Assembly (NCBI GenBank): GCA_022340465.1
Contig: JAJDNW010000060.1
Location: 1-50,038 of the forward strand
Source: Deltaproteobacteria bacterium
GTDB taxonomy: Bacteria; Desulfobacterota; Desulfobacteria; Desulfobacterales; B30-G6
Length of the DNA stretch: 50,038 nucleotides
Direction of reading: 5' to 3'
Below are positions 6,415 through 14,404 of this stretch, piece by piece. Within the stretch, counting starts at the first letter, position 1; each line of letters opens with the position of its first letter. The position numbers and the translations under genes are program-made. A model generated the notes under the pieces. The model saw only the letters and a list, made by a program, of their open reading frames with translations. It was not told the DNA's origin and ran no database searches.

Positions 6415-8634
6415 TTATTTGAACATGGCCTGAATGCGGCGTTTACGGGCCTGGCGTCGAAAAAGAACAAGCAGGCCGAATACGACTACCAGTACAGGCA
6501 GTCCGACGATGCTGAACGATTTGACAAAGGTCCGCATCCAGACGGTCACGTCGTTCAGCGGGTTGAAGCGCTGCTCTTTGCTGCGCATGACGGCGACTCC
6601 CTCCCGGTCGTTCAGGTAGTCTATCAGGTTCATGACCAGCATATCGTTGGGGCTGCGGCCTTCTTTGTCCAGGATGTTGTCCTTGATCATTTCCGTGGAG
6701 CTGATCAGCAAAATTTTCCCGGGTTTGCCCTCGGCAATGAATTCCCGGCTGCCTTTTATCCTGGCGTCCGTGTGCGGAGCCTGCTCCTTTTCCGCCTTCC
6801 CCTGGGCTGCGTCTTGTTTCTGGCCCTTTTCATTTTTATCCGGTGCTTCCCCCTGTTTTTCCGGTATCGGCTTTCCGTCGAAATAGCTGCTGAAGCCCCC
6901 TTCGAGCAGGTAGGCGATGGAAAACTGCTGCAGGTCGTCATCCGATGGCGGCGGTTGGATGAACATGGGGTTCAGGTTGATGCGGCCCTTCATCTCCCAG
7001 GATTTTTCCGATGTCGCCAGCAGGCGGGTCGCCTTGACGCCGGTTTCCTTGAGCCGGTCGTCTACGAGCGTCAACGGGGAGGCTTTGAGGGCCACCAGGC
7101 CCTTGATGGACCGCATGAATTTCAGATCGCTGGAGATGTTCCTGTTTTTGATCATAGGGGCGAAGTATATCTCCTGCTCCCCGCCGCCGTACTGGGGCGG
7201 CAGCTTCTGCTTGAAGCAATTTTCGTCCATCACGTAGGAGGGGCTTATGCGCACGCCATAATGCGCCAACAGCTTCTCCAGGCCGCTGTCAACGGGCAGA
7301 AAAACGGGGCCCTGCTGATTCATCATGTTCAGCCCCTGCTGACTCCGGGGGTCCACCTCATTGAAGGCGTCCAGAAAAATAGCCAGATTCTTGCCCTTCA
7401 TCAGGAACTGGTCGATCTGAAAAAGGTCGTAATCGGTGATTTTCAGTTTGGGACCGGGAATGATCAGGCAGTTGAGGTTGTCCGGAATGGGACCGTCCTT
7501 GAGGTCGACATTCCGGACAGTGTAGTTCTGAGAAAGCAGGCTGTAAAAATTGGTGGCGCTGTCAGGATTCTGGGGCATGCCCATGTTCGGCGGCGGAGCG
7601 GGAGAAACGGGCACGCTGCCGAAATCGGCGAGGACGCCGACGTCCTCGTTAATGTCGATGAGGGCATCGATGTTGCCGTCTATGATCTCGCCGATACGCG
7701 CCATGTCCGTCAGCTCGTACTGTGTTCCGAGAATGGGAATGCGGATGACCTGCAAGAGCGGTATGGATACGGTTTTACCGCCGTACTGCATCAGCAGGCC
7801 TATGGATCCCGAACCGGCGCTTATGTTTTTATCGGCCATCGCGGGCCACCGCAGCGTCATGATCTTGTTTTCCTCGAGCATGGCGTCGCTTGCAGGATCG
7901 CGGGTAGGATCGATGAAGGTGTAGGAAAGCTTCCCGTAGGCCTTGTCGTTCAGGCTGTCCACCGCCGCCTTCACCTTTTCCGGGATTGTCTGCAGGTTTT
8001 CTATATTCATCAGGGGCGCCACTTTTTCCAAAGATGAAGAAAGAATGAGACGTATCTCGATCTTTTCCTTCAGGTTCAGCAGGGCGCTCACTTTGTTGTT
8101 CAGCTTCTGAATGGCGGTGGTCAGCTTGTATTCGAGGCCGTCTGTATCGGTGATGGTGGGAATGCGCTCGATCATGTCACCGTGAATCAGCACCAGCCCC
8201 ATGTATGCCTTTTGAAATTTGACCTCATCCTTTTCGACGGCCTGGATCTGCACCGGGAAAACCCCGTAATTCCTTGCAAGCTCTTGATTCTGCTTGGCAT
8301 CGGGGCTCGTGTCCCCCGATGCGGTGCTGACGTCGTAAAAGCGGTAGTTGAAATAGCGGTTGCCATAGTGGGCGTATTCCTCGAGCAGGTCGTGCAGGTA
8401 GCGCTCCGTATTGTTGTGGGGGGCCGGCAGGTTTTTGCTGAAGAATACATTGATGGTCAGCGGCTCGGAAAGGGTCGCGACCACATGGCGGCTGATGTCG
8501 GAAATGGAATACAGCTTGTTCCGGGTCAGGTCGATTCTGAAAAACAGGGTGATTCCGGCCATGTTGACCAGGACGACCACGACCAGATAGATGATGAATT
8601 TGATATAGCGATTCGATGAATGGGCACCATTCAT
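6415..8634 (-). CDS. GldG-family ABC transporter accessory protein
   Basis: A 739-residue protein with a membrane helix near each end (residues ~11-33 and ~705-727) and a large extracytoplasmic middle, the layout of GldG-like proteins with an ABC-type auxiliary (IFT52-like) domain. In Bacteroidota GldG joins GldA and GldF in a complex needed for gliding. In proteobacteria the same set occurs without gliding and its cargo is unknown. Residues ~600-640 are a Lys/Glu/Gln-rich low-complexity stretch. AAGGAG stands about 7 bases before the ATG at 8634, and the permease gene ends 10 bases upstream, so the genes are one operon: ATPase, permease, GldG-like. Confidence 0.85.
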   Translation of the reverse strand: MNGAHSSNRYIKFIIYLVVVVLVNMAGITLFFRIDLTRNKLYSISDISRHVVATLSEPLTINVFFSKNLPAPHNNTERYLHDLLEEYAHYGNRYFNYRFYDVSTASGDTSPDAKQNQELARNYGVFPVQIQAVEKDEVKFQKAYMGLVLIHGDMIERIPTITDTDGLEYKLTTAIQKLNNKVSALLNLKEKIEIRLILSSSLEKVAPLMNIENLQTIPEKVKAAVDSLNDKAYGKLSYTFIDPTRDPASDAMLEENKIMTLRWPAMADKNISAGSGSIGLLMQYGGKTVSIPLLQVIRIPILGTQYELTDMARIGEIIDGNIDALIDINEDVGVLADFGSVPVSPAPPPNMGMPQNPDSATNFYSLLSQNYTVRNVDLKDGPIPDNLNCLIIPGPKLKITDYDLFQIDQFLMKGKNLAIFLDAFNEVDPRSQQGLNMMNQQGPVFLPVDSGLEKLLAHYGVRISPSYVMDENCFKQKLPPQYGGGEQEIYFAPMIKNRNISSDLKFMRSIKGLVALKASPLTLVDDRLKETGVKATRLLATSEKSWEMKGRINLNPMFIQPPPSDDDLQQFSIAYLLEGGFSSYFDGKPIPEKQGEAPDKNEKGQKQDAAQGKAEKEQAPHTDARIKGSREFIAEGKPGKILLISSTEMIKDNILDKEGRSPNDMLVMNLIDYLNDREGVAVMRSKEQRFNPLNDVTVWMRTFVKSFSIVGLPVLVVVFGLLVLFRRQARKRRIQAMFK

Positions 8635-8644
8635 GGTTTTCTCC

Positions 8645-9349
8645 TTAATACTTCTCCTGCATGGATATGTTTGCCCCGTAAAGGCTCACGAAAACGACAC
8701 TGGCAAAATAAAGAATGTCTCTGGAGTCGATGATCCCTTTGGCAATATTCTGAAAATGATATCCGGCTCCCAGGTAGGCAAGAACGCCCAACAAATTTTT
8801 GGGAAGGAAAAAAAGCATTTTGTCTACCAACGTGAGGCTGAAGCAGATGGCGGTAGCCACAATGAACGCGATGATCTGATTGCGCGTCAGGGAAGAGGCG
8901 AACAGCCCCACGGCCGCAAAAGCGCCTCCGAGAAGAATGGCGCCGAGATAGCCCCCGACAACCGGCCCCCAGTCCAACTCACCCATGACGGACACCAGAA
9001 TGGGATAGGCCGCCGTCGGCACCAGCATGGCGGCGATAAAAGCGATGCACGCCAGGAATTTGCCCAGGATGACGTCCTGAAACGTCACCGGCATGGTGAG
9101 CAAAAGCTCGTAGGAGCCGACATTCAGCTCCTCCGAGAAAAGCCGCATGGTTACGGCGGGGATTATGAAGGAAAAGATGATCGGCAGCAGAGAAAAGAAA
9201 TTTCTCAAGCTGGCCTGGCTGTAAAGAAAAAAAGTGCTAAAGAAAAACCAACCGATCACCACCAGAAATATGGCGATGACGATGTAGGCGATCGGCGAAA
9301 TAAAGTAAGCGCCGAATTCCTTTCTAAATATATGCGCAGCCTGTTTCAT
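8645..9349 (-). CDS. ABC-2 type permease (GldF-like)
   Basis: A 234-residue integral membrane protein with about six hydrophobic helices (first at residues ~20-45, IAYIVIAIFLVVIGWFFF). It resembles ABC-2 permeases of the GldF/NosY/CcmB type. It would form the channel driven by the ATPase encoded just upstream; only one base separates the two frames. AGGAG lies about 7 bases before the ATG at 9349. Substrate unknown. Exporters of this class handle polysaccharides, lipids or lipoproteins, but nothing in the sequence picks one. Confidence 0.85.
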   Translation of the reverse strand: MKQAAHIFRKEFGAYFISPIAYIVIAIFLVVIGWFFFSTFFLYSQASLRNFFSLLPIIFSFIIPAVTMRLFSEELNVGSYELLLTMPVTFQDVILGKFLACIAFIAAMLVPTAAYPILVSVMGELDWGPVVGGYLGAILLGGAFAAVGLFASSLTRNQIIAFIVATAICFSLTLVDKMLFFLPKNLLGVLAYLGAGYHFQNIAKGIIDSRDILYFASVVFVSLYGANISMQEKY

Positions 9350-9350
9350 G

Positions 9351-10286
9351 TTATTTCTCCTGGGTTAGATTTCGGAAGATGTTTTCCAGGCTCTGCTTTT
9401 CCAGAACGAATTCGTTCAGCAGCCAATCCGTCTGTTTGATGTGGGCATACACCCTGTGGCGCGTTTCGAGACCTCCCGTACACACCAGCTTGACTTCGAC
9501 ATCTCCGTTGACGGCACTCACGACCTCCACCCGCCCGACCCCCTCGACGCCCCCTAACTGCTGCTCGACGGTGTCCTTTTGTGCGCCTTCCAGGGCAATC
9601 TTCAGAATGGTCTCGCGACCTTCTTCCTGTTTGAGACTTTCCGTGCTCCCGTCCGCCACGATCTTGCCGCGGTTGATAATGACGATGCGGTCGCAGGTCG
9701 CCTCGGCTTCGCTGAGAATATGGGTGGAAAGAATGATGGTTTTCTGCTTGCCGATCTGCCGGATGATTTCGCGAATTTCAACGATCTGATTGGGGTCGAG
9801 CCCCGATGTCGGTTCGTCGAGGACCAGAATTTCCGGATCGTTCATCATGGCATGGGCCAGACCGACGCGCTGTTTGTAGCCTTTGGAAAGCTCGTCGATG
9901 GGCTTGTGCATGACGCCGCTCAGACCGCACAGGCCGGCCAGTTCCCGAATGTGGGATATCCGATCATGCGGGTCGACCCCCCGGATGCCGGCGATGTACA
10001 CAAGGTAGTCGTACACGAGCATGTCCTTGTAAAGGGGTGCCGATTCCGGCAGGTAACCCATCAGTTTCTTGATGGCCAGGGCATCGCTTTCGATGTTCAA
10101 ATTCTTGACCCGTACGGTCCCGGAGGTGGGTTTTAAAAAACAGGTCAGCATTCTCAGTGTGGTGGTTTTGCCCGCCCCATTCGGTCCGAGAAGCCCCAGT
10201 ATCTCCCCCTTTTTAATGTCGAAACTGATCTGGTCGACAGCCTGCAGCTCCTTGTAATTTTTGGACAAGTTTTCTATATGGATCAT
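9351..10286 (-). CDS. ABC transporter ATPase (GldA/CcmA-like)
   Basis: A 311-residue ATPase. Walker A is GLLGPNGAGKTT, the ABC signature is LSKGYKQRVG (LSKGY in place of LSGGQ, common in this exporter class), and Walker B is ILVLDEPTSG. The C-terminal ~90 residues form the extra domain typical of GldA/CcmA/Nod-type exporter ATPases. I chose the ATG at 10286 (MIHIENLSKNY) because GGAG lies 6 bases before it; the upstream ATG at 10292 has no spacing, and the longer frame to 10334 is not conserved. It is the first gene of the minus-strand operon with permease and GldG-like protein. A TTGACA-N16-TAAAAT promoter candidate lies at 10478-10451. Confidence 0.92.
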   Translation of the reverse strand: MIHIENLSKNYKELQAVDQISFDIKKGEILGLLGPNGAGKTTTLRMLTCFLKPTSGTVRVKNLNIESDALAIKKLMGYLPESAPLYKDMLVYDYLVYIAGIRGVDPHDRISHIRELAGLCGLSGVMHKPIDELSKGYKQRVGLAHAMMNDPEILVLDEPTSGLDPNQIVEIREIIRQIGKQKTIILSTHILSEAEATCDRIVIINRGKIVADGSTESLKQEEGRETILKIALEGAQKDTVEQQLGGVEGVGRVEVVSAVNGDVEVKLVCTGGLETRHRVYAHIKQTDWLLNEFVLEKQSLENIFRNLTQEK

Positions 10287-10380
10287 ATCCATCTCCCGTT
10301 GATAGGTGTATCGATCCTCATCCGATAACGGCATGCATCAGCATGCCGGAACTCTGGTCAGTCCTTATTCTGGCAGCTTG

Positions 10381-10420
10381 AATTGAGCGATTTTCGGGTT
10401 TGCCGCCGGTGCAAGGAAAA
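10381..10420 (+). repeat. dispersed repeat F, copy 1
   Basis: Shares ttgaNcgattttcgggtttg and the following ccg-cggtg with 43174-43208. It lies in the divergent region between the ABC operon and the threonine aldolase gene. Confidence 0.6.
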
Positions 10421-10450
10421 TTTCTTTTCGCTATGGAAATAGAATCAAGC

Positions 10451-10478
10451 ATTTTAATGAAGGTGGCAAATCTGTCAA
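10451..10478 (-). promoter_or_regulatory. candidate sigma-70 promoter of the Gld-like ABC operon
   Basis: On the minus strand TTGACA (10478-10473) is followed after 16 bases by TAAAAT (10456-10451). It points to the ABC ATPase gene and leaves a leader of about 160 nt. Confidence 0.5.
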
Positions 10479-10553
10479 GGAAAAATTATTGACACGCATC
10501 TGTTTTCAAGCCAATCTTCGGTTTCCCTTTCTACAGCATAAGGAGAAACGCCG

Positions 10554-11588
10554 ATGACGAACAACGCCTTCAGGGGATTTGCCAGCGACAACAATTCAGG
10601 CGTGCACCCCGAAATCATGGAAGCCATTGCAAGGGCCAACCAGGGGCATGCCATCGCCTATGGAGACGACCCATATACCAAAACCGCCCTGCGGCGGTTC
10701 AAAGCGACATTCGGCCGGAATATCGAGGTATATTTCGTCTACAATGGGACCGCCGCCAACGTTCTCGGCCTGAAATCGGCAACGCGATCGTTCAACAGTG
10801 TCATATGCGCCGAAACGGCTCACATCAACGTGGACGAGTGCGCCGCGCCAGAAAAATTCTGTGGCTGCAAGCTGCTGCCCGTAGCGACACGTGATGGAAA
10901 ATTGCGCCCGCCCGACATCGAAAAACACCTGCACGGGTTCGATTTTGAACACCACGCCCAGCCCGGGGTGATTTCCATCACCCAACCCACGGAACTCGGC
11001 ACGCTTTACACCCCGGATGAAATCAGGGCCGTTGTCGATCTCGCCGGGAAACACGGTCTGATCGTGCACATGGACGGCGCCAGAATCGCAAATGCCGCCG
11101 TGGCGCTGAATGCCGATTTAAAAGCCGTGACCGGTGATTTAGGCATCGACGTGCTGTCGTTCGGCGGTACGAAAAACGGTATGATGTTCGGTGAGGCCAT
11201 TGTTTTTTTCAATCCCAAGCTCGCCGAAAACTTCAAATATATCCGCAAACAGGGCATGCAGCTGAATTCAAAAATGCGTTTTATTTCCGCGCAGTTCGAT
11301 GCTTATCTTTCCAACGGGCTCTGGGAACGCAACGCAGGACACGCCAACGCATTGGCGCAGCGTCTGAAGCGAGGGATCGATGGCATTCCCGTGGTAAGCG
11401 TAACCCAGAAAGTGGAAACAAACGGGGTTTTCGCCGTGGTTCCGGAAAAGCACATACCGGCATTGCAGGATGCATTTTTTTTCTATGTATGGGACGCAAG
11501 CACGTCAGAAGTGAGATGGATGACCTCCTTTGATACCCAGGCAGAAGACGTGGATGCTTTTGTGCAGTTGCTGAGGACAACTTTCTGA
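10554..11588 (+). CDS. ltaE: low-specificity L-threonine aldolase
   Basis: A 344-residue PLP enzyme of fold type I that splits L-threonine or L-allo-threonine into glycine and acetaldehyde in the cytoplasm. The PLP lysine is Lys207 in SFGGTKNG, and the upstream HMDGARIANA motif carries the aspartate and arginine that hold the cofactor. The N-terminal FASDNNSGVHPEI is typical of the family. Length is normal. AAGGAG stands 8 bases before the ATG. The gene is monocistronic, divergent from the ABC operon and convergent with the AbrB-like gene, only 13 bases away. Confidence 0.93.
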   Translation: MTNNAFRGFASDNNSGVHPEIMEAIARANQGHAIAYGDDPYTKTALRRFKATFGRNIEVYFVYNGTAANVLGLKSATRSFNSVICAETAHINVDECAAPEKFCGCKLLPVATRDGKLRPPDIEKHLHGFDFEHHAQPGVISITQPTELGTLYTPDEIRAVVDLAGKHGLIVHMDGARIANAAVALNADLKAVTGDLGIDVLSFGGTKNGMMFGEAIVFFNPKLAENFKYIRKQGMQLNSKMRFISAQFDAYLSNGLWERNAGHANALAQRLKRGIDGIPVVSVTQKVETNGVFAVVPEKHIPALQDAFFFYVWDASTSEVRWMTSFDTQAEDVDAFVQLLRTTF

Positions 11589-11601
11589 AAACGGCGGACG
11601 C

Positions 11602-11928
11602 TTACGCCTGCTGGCGATCGATTTTATTTAAAACGATCCTTTTTTTGTCAAAGGTGATTTCGAACTGATCGCCGGGGTGAAAAATTGAATCTTCGATACG
11701 CGTTTTCGGGATAATGATCGAATTTTGACTGAATCTGACGATCTTCGGGTGGGGTTTGTACAGTCCTTTGATTGCCGACGGGTTCTCGAGTCTGTTGGTA
11801 TACGTCAGCTTGGCGACCCGAGTCTGCAGCGTTTTCAGCGTGATGTCGGTCTTCTCGCAGATCCTGTCTGCGTTCATATACTCCTTGATTATCTTCAACA
11901 GTGCCTTATCTGAAATTTTAGTCGCCAT
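11602..11928 (-). CDS. small DNA-binding protein with AbrB/MazE-like C-terminus
   Basis: A 108-residue protein. Residues ~1-50 are helical and could be a helix-turn-helix (KISDKALLKIIKEYM, then CEKTDITLKTLQTRVAKL). Residues ~62-105 (RFSQNSIIIPKTRIEDS, then GDQFEITFDKKRIVLNKI) match the swapped-hairpin pattern of SpoVT/AbrB/MazE proteins. GGAGG stands about 5 bases before the ATG. It follows the 57-codon gene at 12013-12186 on the same strand with an 84-base gap, so the two may be a unit. Base composition is lower in GC than the neighbours. Probable transcription factor; target unknown. An antitoxin role is possible, but no toxin gene is seen. Confidence 0.65.
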   Translation of the reverse strand: MATKISDKALLKIIKEYMNADRICEKTDITLKTLQTRVAKLTYTNRLENPSAIKGLYKPHPKIVRFSQNSIIIPKTRIEDSIFHPGDQFEITFDKKRIVLNKIDRQQA

Positions 11929-12012
11929 TCACCCTCCACAGCAAAAAAAACGACCCTCCTCATAGAGCCTTGTGTCCAGCTCTGACGCCGAGCGACCGCC
12001 GATGAAAGTCAA

Positions 12013-12186
12013 CTAAGATATTGATTCAAATGTTCTGTCAATATCTTTCGCAATTTTATAAATAAATTTATTTCCATCAAAATCACGGCTTATGTACTCT
12101 ATATCAAATTCATCAAAACTGTCAAGTTCATCAATAAAGGATTTACAATCAACATCATAATTAAAGTTTTCATTTAATAGTTTCAT
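12013..12186 (-). CDS. hypothetical acidic 57-residue protein in an AT-rich island
   Basis: Reading the minus strand from the ATG at 12186 to the TAG at 12013 gives 57 codons: MKLLNENFNYDVD, an acidic middle (FIDELDSFDEFDIEYI), then ISRDFDGNKFIYKI and a C-terminus of RTFESIS. It has about 15 acidic and 7 basic residues and no membrane segment. AGGAG lies 8 bases before the start, strong for so AT-rich a stretch. A TTGACA (12245-12240) and a TATAAT (12253-12248) occur upstream on the same strand. The codons are AT-rich, unlike every large gene in the window, which suggests transfer. No family recognised. Its small size, charge and position before an AbrB-like gene would fit an antitoxin or phage-type modulator, but that is a guess. 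Confidence 0.55.
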   Translation of the reverse strand: MKLLNENFNYDVDCKSFIDELDSFDEFDIEYISRDFDGNKFIYKIAKDIDRTFESIS

Positions 12187-12350
12187 GATATATCTCCTAT
12201 ATTGATAGTTTGAATCCTTTAATCATATATTTTTATATATGTCAAGTATTATAAGTTTTTATTTAATATTTTTGATTTTAATATTAAATTTTAGCATTAA
12301 AATTTTTAATGATATATTAAAATTAACAATCTTTATTCGATCATTTAAAA
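12013..12350. other. AT-rich island
   Basis: This stretch is visibly far richer in A and T than its surroundings, with runs such as ttaatatttttgattttaat. It carries the 57-codon gene and its upstream region and ends abruptly at about 12350, where GC-rich repeat DNA begins. It looks like foreign DNA or a deeply AT-rich regulatory region. Confidence 0.6.
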
Positions 12351-12471
12351 GCTAACCAGTTGGGCAACGTCAGAGGCATTGGGCTTGGCCACAACCAACT
12401 ATTCCGGAATACTGGAATATTGGGGTGTTGGCGTATTCGGAGGTCGGAGGTCGGGACTTAGGGTGAAGGTC

Positions 12472-12618
12472 GGGGAACAGAAGTCGGAAGTCTCACAGTT
12501 CACGGAATACGGCTCAGGGCTCAAGGTGCAGACCGCTCAACGCATGATGCTTTGAAATCGCCTTGCGCCTTGGGCCTTGCGCCATACGTTTTACGTTTCA
12601 CATCTTACATTTCACGAT
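12472..12618 (-). repeat. ~150-bp dispersed repeat B, right copy of inverted pair
   Basis: Reverse complement of 3943-4098 with high identity. Left of it, 12400-12470 is a purine-rich run of gg(a/t)gtcgg-like words. Right of it, 12618-12665 is a degenerate array of ttcacgtct/tcacgttt words that runs into the 3' end of the next gene. The whole 12187-12628 gap holds no other feature. Confidence 0.8.
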
Positions 12619-12628
12619 TCACGGCGTT

Positions 12629-13447
12629 TCACGTCTCACGTTTCACGTCTAACGCCTCACATTTACACGCCGTGGTGTCCTGAGGGGGGAGGTCGTTGTA
12701 GTCGAGCCGCGGCACATCGCGGTGCTCATATTCGAGCCGCAGGCGGAATTTTTCCACCTCTACCCTGCTTTCGAGGCTTTTTTTTGCCAGCAGATAGCGC
12801 AGGAAAATGATCAAAAGAAGCATGCCGACCAGGGTCATGGCCAACCCGAGGGCCGCCCATTTGTATGTGACGATGATTCGCAAGCCGGCTTTCCCGGCTG
12901 AAAGAAAAGCGTTCGGCAGCACCCAGTATGCCGCAGCCGCCAACAGGATCAATGCGCCCAGAACAAATATGTTGAAGCGGCTTATCGCCGTGAGCATGCG
13001 CTCGAATCCAGACAAGGGTGCGGCGCCGTTTTCGGTTCCTCGCTCCACAGGCCGACGGGGTGCGGCGAAAAGCGCCGACCACGCCCTCACGATGAACGCA
13101 AAAAGCAGGACCAGTCCAATTGGCATGCCAAAGGCGGCTGCAAACCACGCCCGGAATGGAAAGGGCTTGCGGTCGTTGTACATTCGCACCCGATACTGCT
13201 CCAGAGGGCCAAAGGTTTTTTCGAAGGATTGCCTGTCGACCTGCGAAAGGGTGCCGCCCTCCAGAACCAACACCACCTTCCCCGACTGGTCCGCTATCTG
13301 CAAGACGGGTTTGCGGCCGGCACGCATGGCCGCGATGGCAAAAATTTCGAGTTCAATCAGGAACAAGGCCACCATCACGATGATAAAAAGGGTGCGATGT
13401 GCCTTGATGGTGCCGAGGATGTTTTGATCAGCGCTCATGGGTGTCAC
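12629..13447 (-). CDS. membrane protein of the ABC importer operon, unknown function
   Basis: A 272-residue protein with four hydrophobic segments (residues ~20-42, ~105-125, ~160-180, ~193-222). An extracytoplasmic stretch after the first helix (QIADQSGKVVLVLEGG) carries a small repeat-like beta pattern. GTG at 13447 overlaps the stop of the ATPase gene by 4 bases; an ATG three codons later (13438) is the alternative start. It ends the importer operon and probably serves that transporter, though it is not a standard importer subunit. The last ~12 residues (CKCEALDVKRET) are encoded by the ttcacgtct-type repeat array, so the C-terminus was probably altered by repeat insertion. I do not recognise the family. 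Confidence 0.7.
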   Translation of the reverse strand: MTPMSADQNILGTIKAHRTLFIIVMVALFLIELEIFAIAAMRAGRKPVLQIADQSGKVVLVLEGGTLSQVDRQSFEKTFGPLEQYRVRMYNDRKPFPFRAWFAAAFGMPIGLVLLFAFIVRAWSALFAAPRRPVERGTENGAAPLSGFERMLTAISRFNIFVLGALILLAAAAYWVLPNAFLSAGKAGLRIIVTYKWAALGLAMTLVGMLLLIIFLRYLLAKKSLESRVEVEKFRLRLEYEHRDVPRLDYNDLPPQDTTACKCEALDVKRET

Positions 13448-14223
13448 GCCAGGAGAGACTCATCTTTGAGGGTGGCACCGAAGCGCTGCACGGCTTCCTG
13501 AACGGTAAACGACTTTTTCTCCTCGCCTGAGATGTCAAGCTGAATTTTCCCCTCGTGCAGCATGATGAGCCGGTTGCCAAACCGGATGGCCTGCTCCATG
13601 TTGTGCGTAACCATCATGGCGGTGAGTTGATTTTCCGAAATGATTTTCTGCGTCAGATCCATAACCCGTCTGGCGGTCTTCGGGTCCAAAGCGGCCGTGT
13701 GTTCATCCAGAAGCAGCAGTTTCGGCAGCGTTAGGGTCACCATGATCAGGGTCAGCGATTGACGCTGTCCGCCGGAAAGAAGGCTGACCGATTGTCTGAG
13801 ACGCTTTTCCATGCCGAGTCCCATCTTCCCGAGGAGAACCCGGTAATGCTCGCGTCTCACTTTGGTCACCCCCCACCGCAGCGTTCTGGTCATCCCCCTC
13901 AGGTCAGCCATCCCCAGGTTTTCCTCGATGGTCATGGAAGCCGCCGTACCCATCAACGGATCCTGAAAAATTCTGCCGAGGTATTTGGCCCGTTTGTGCT
14001 CGGGAAGACGGGTCACATCGATGCCGTCGACGCGGATTCGTCCCTGATCCGATGCATAGGTGCCGGATATGAGGTTCAACAATGTCGTTTTGCCCGCACC
14101 GTTGCTGCCAATGACCGTCACGAAATCGCCCTTTTCAATCCGCAGGGTGATACCGTCTATGGCCACCTTCTGGTCCATGGTGCCCAGGTTGAATGTCTTT
14201 TTGAGGTTCTCGATTCTCAGCAT
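13444..14223 (-). CDS. ABC importer ATPase (TrpZ-like)
   Basis: A 259-residue ATPase with Walker A IGSNGAGKTT, signature LSGGQRQSLTL and Walker B LLLLDEHTAALDP. Walker B ends in DEH rather than DEP, which I recall as usual in ATPases that pair with the PF04392 binding proteins. It energises the permease encoded upstream (14405-15307) with the binding protein at 15571-16566. The gap to the permease gene is 181 bases and carries an AGGCCGAA/TTCGGCCT inverted repeat (14331-14338 and 14393-14400). Its stop overlaps the next gene by 4 bases. Likely substrates, from family knowledge, are aromatic amino acids or related small molecules. Confidence 0.88.
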   Translation of the reverse strand: MLRIENLKKTFNLGTMDQKVAIDGITLRIEKGDFVTVIGSNGAGKTTLLNLISGTYASDQGRIRVDGIDVTRLPEHKRAKYLGRIFQDPLMGTAASMTIEENLGMADLRGMTRTLRWGVTKVRREHYRVLLGKMGLGMEKRLRQSVSLLSGGQRQSLTLIMVTLTLPKLLLLDEHTAALDPKTARRVMDLTQKIISENQLTAMMVTHNMEQAIRFGNRLIMLHEGKIQLDISGEEKKSFTVQEAVQRFGATLKDESLLA

Positions 14224-14404
14224 GTCCGATACAGATAACCCGCATAAACGACAGGCGCTTCTCTTTTCTCCCGCGTTGGGCGTTTCGAAGTAAATGGTTC
14301 ACCCAACCGCTTTGGCGGCAACGTCTCTTAGGCCGAAAGTCGATGGCAGCAGTGGGCGGCGGGCGTGAGCATCGAACCCGCACCTTTCAGCCTTCGGCCT
14401 CGAC

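Noticed and set aside
6385-8037. 550-codon plus-strand frame opposite the GldG-like gene
   Set aside because: Shadow of a GC-rich gene; no start signal and no recognisable domain.
14300-14400. tRNA-like stretch (gagcatcgaacccgcacctt)
   Set aside because: It has a T-arm-like word but no acceptor, D-arm or anticodon stem can be formed; only an AGGCCGAA/TTCGGCCT hairpin.
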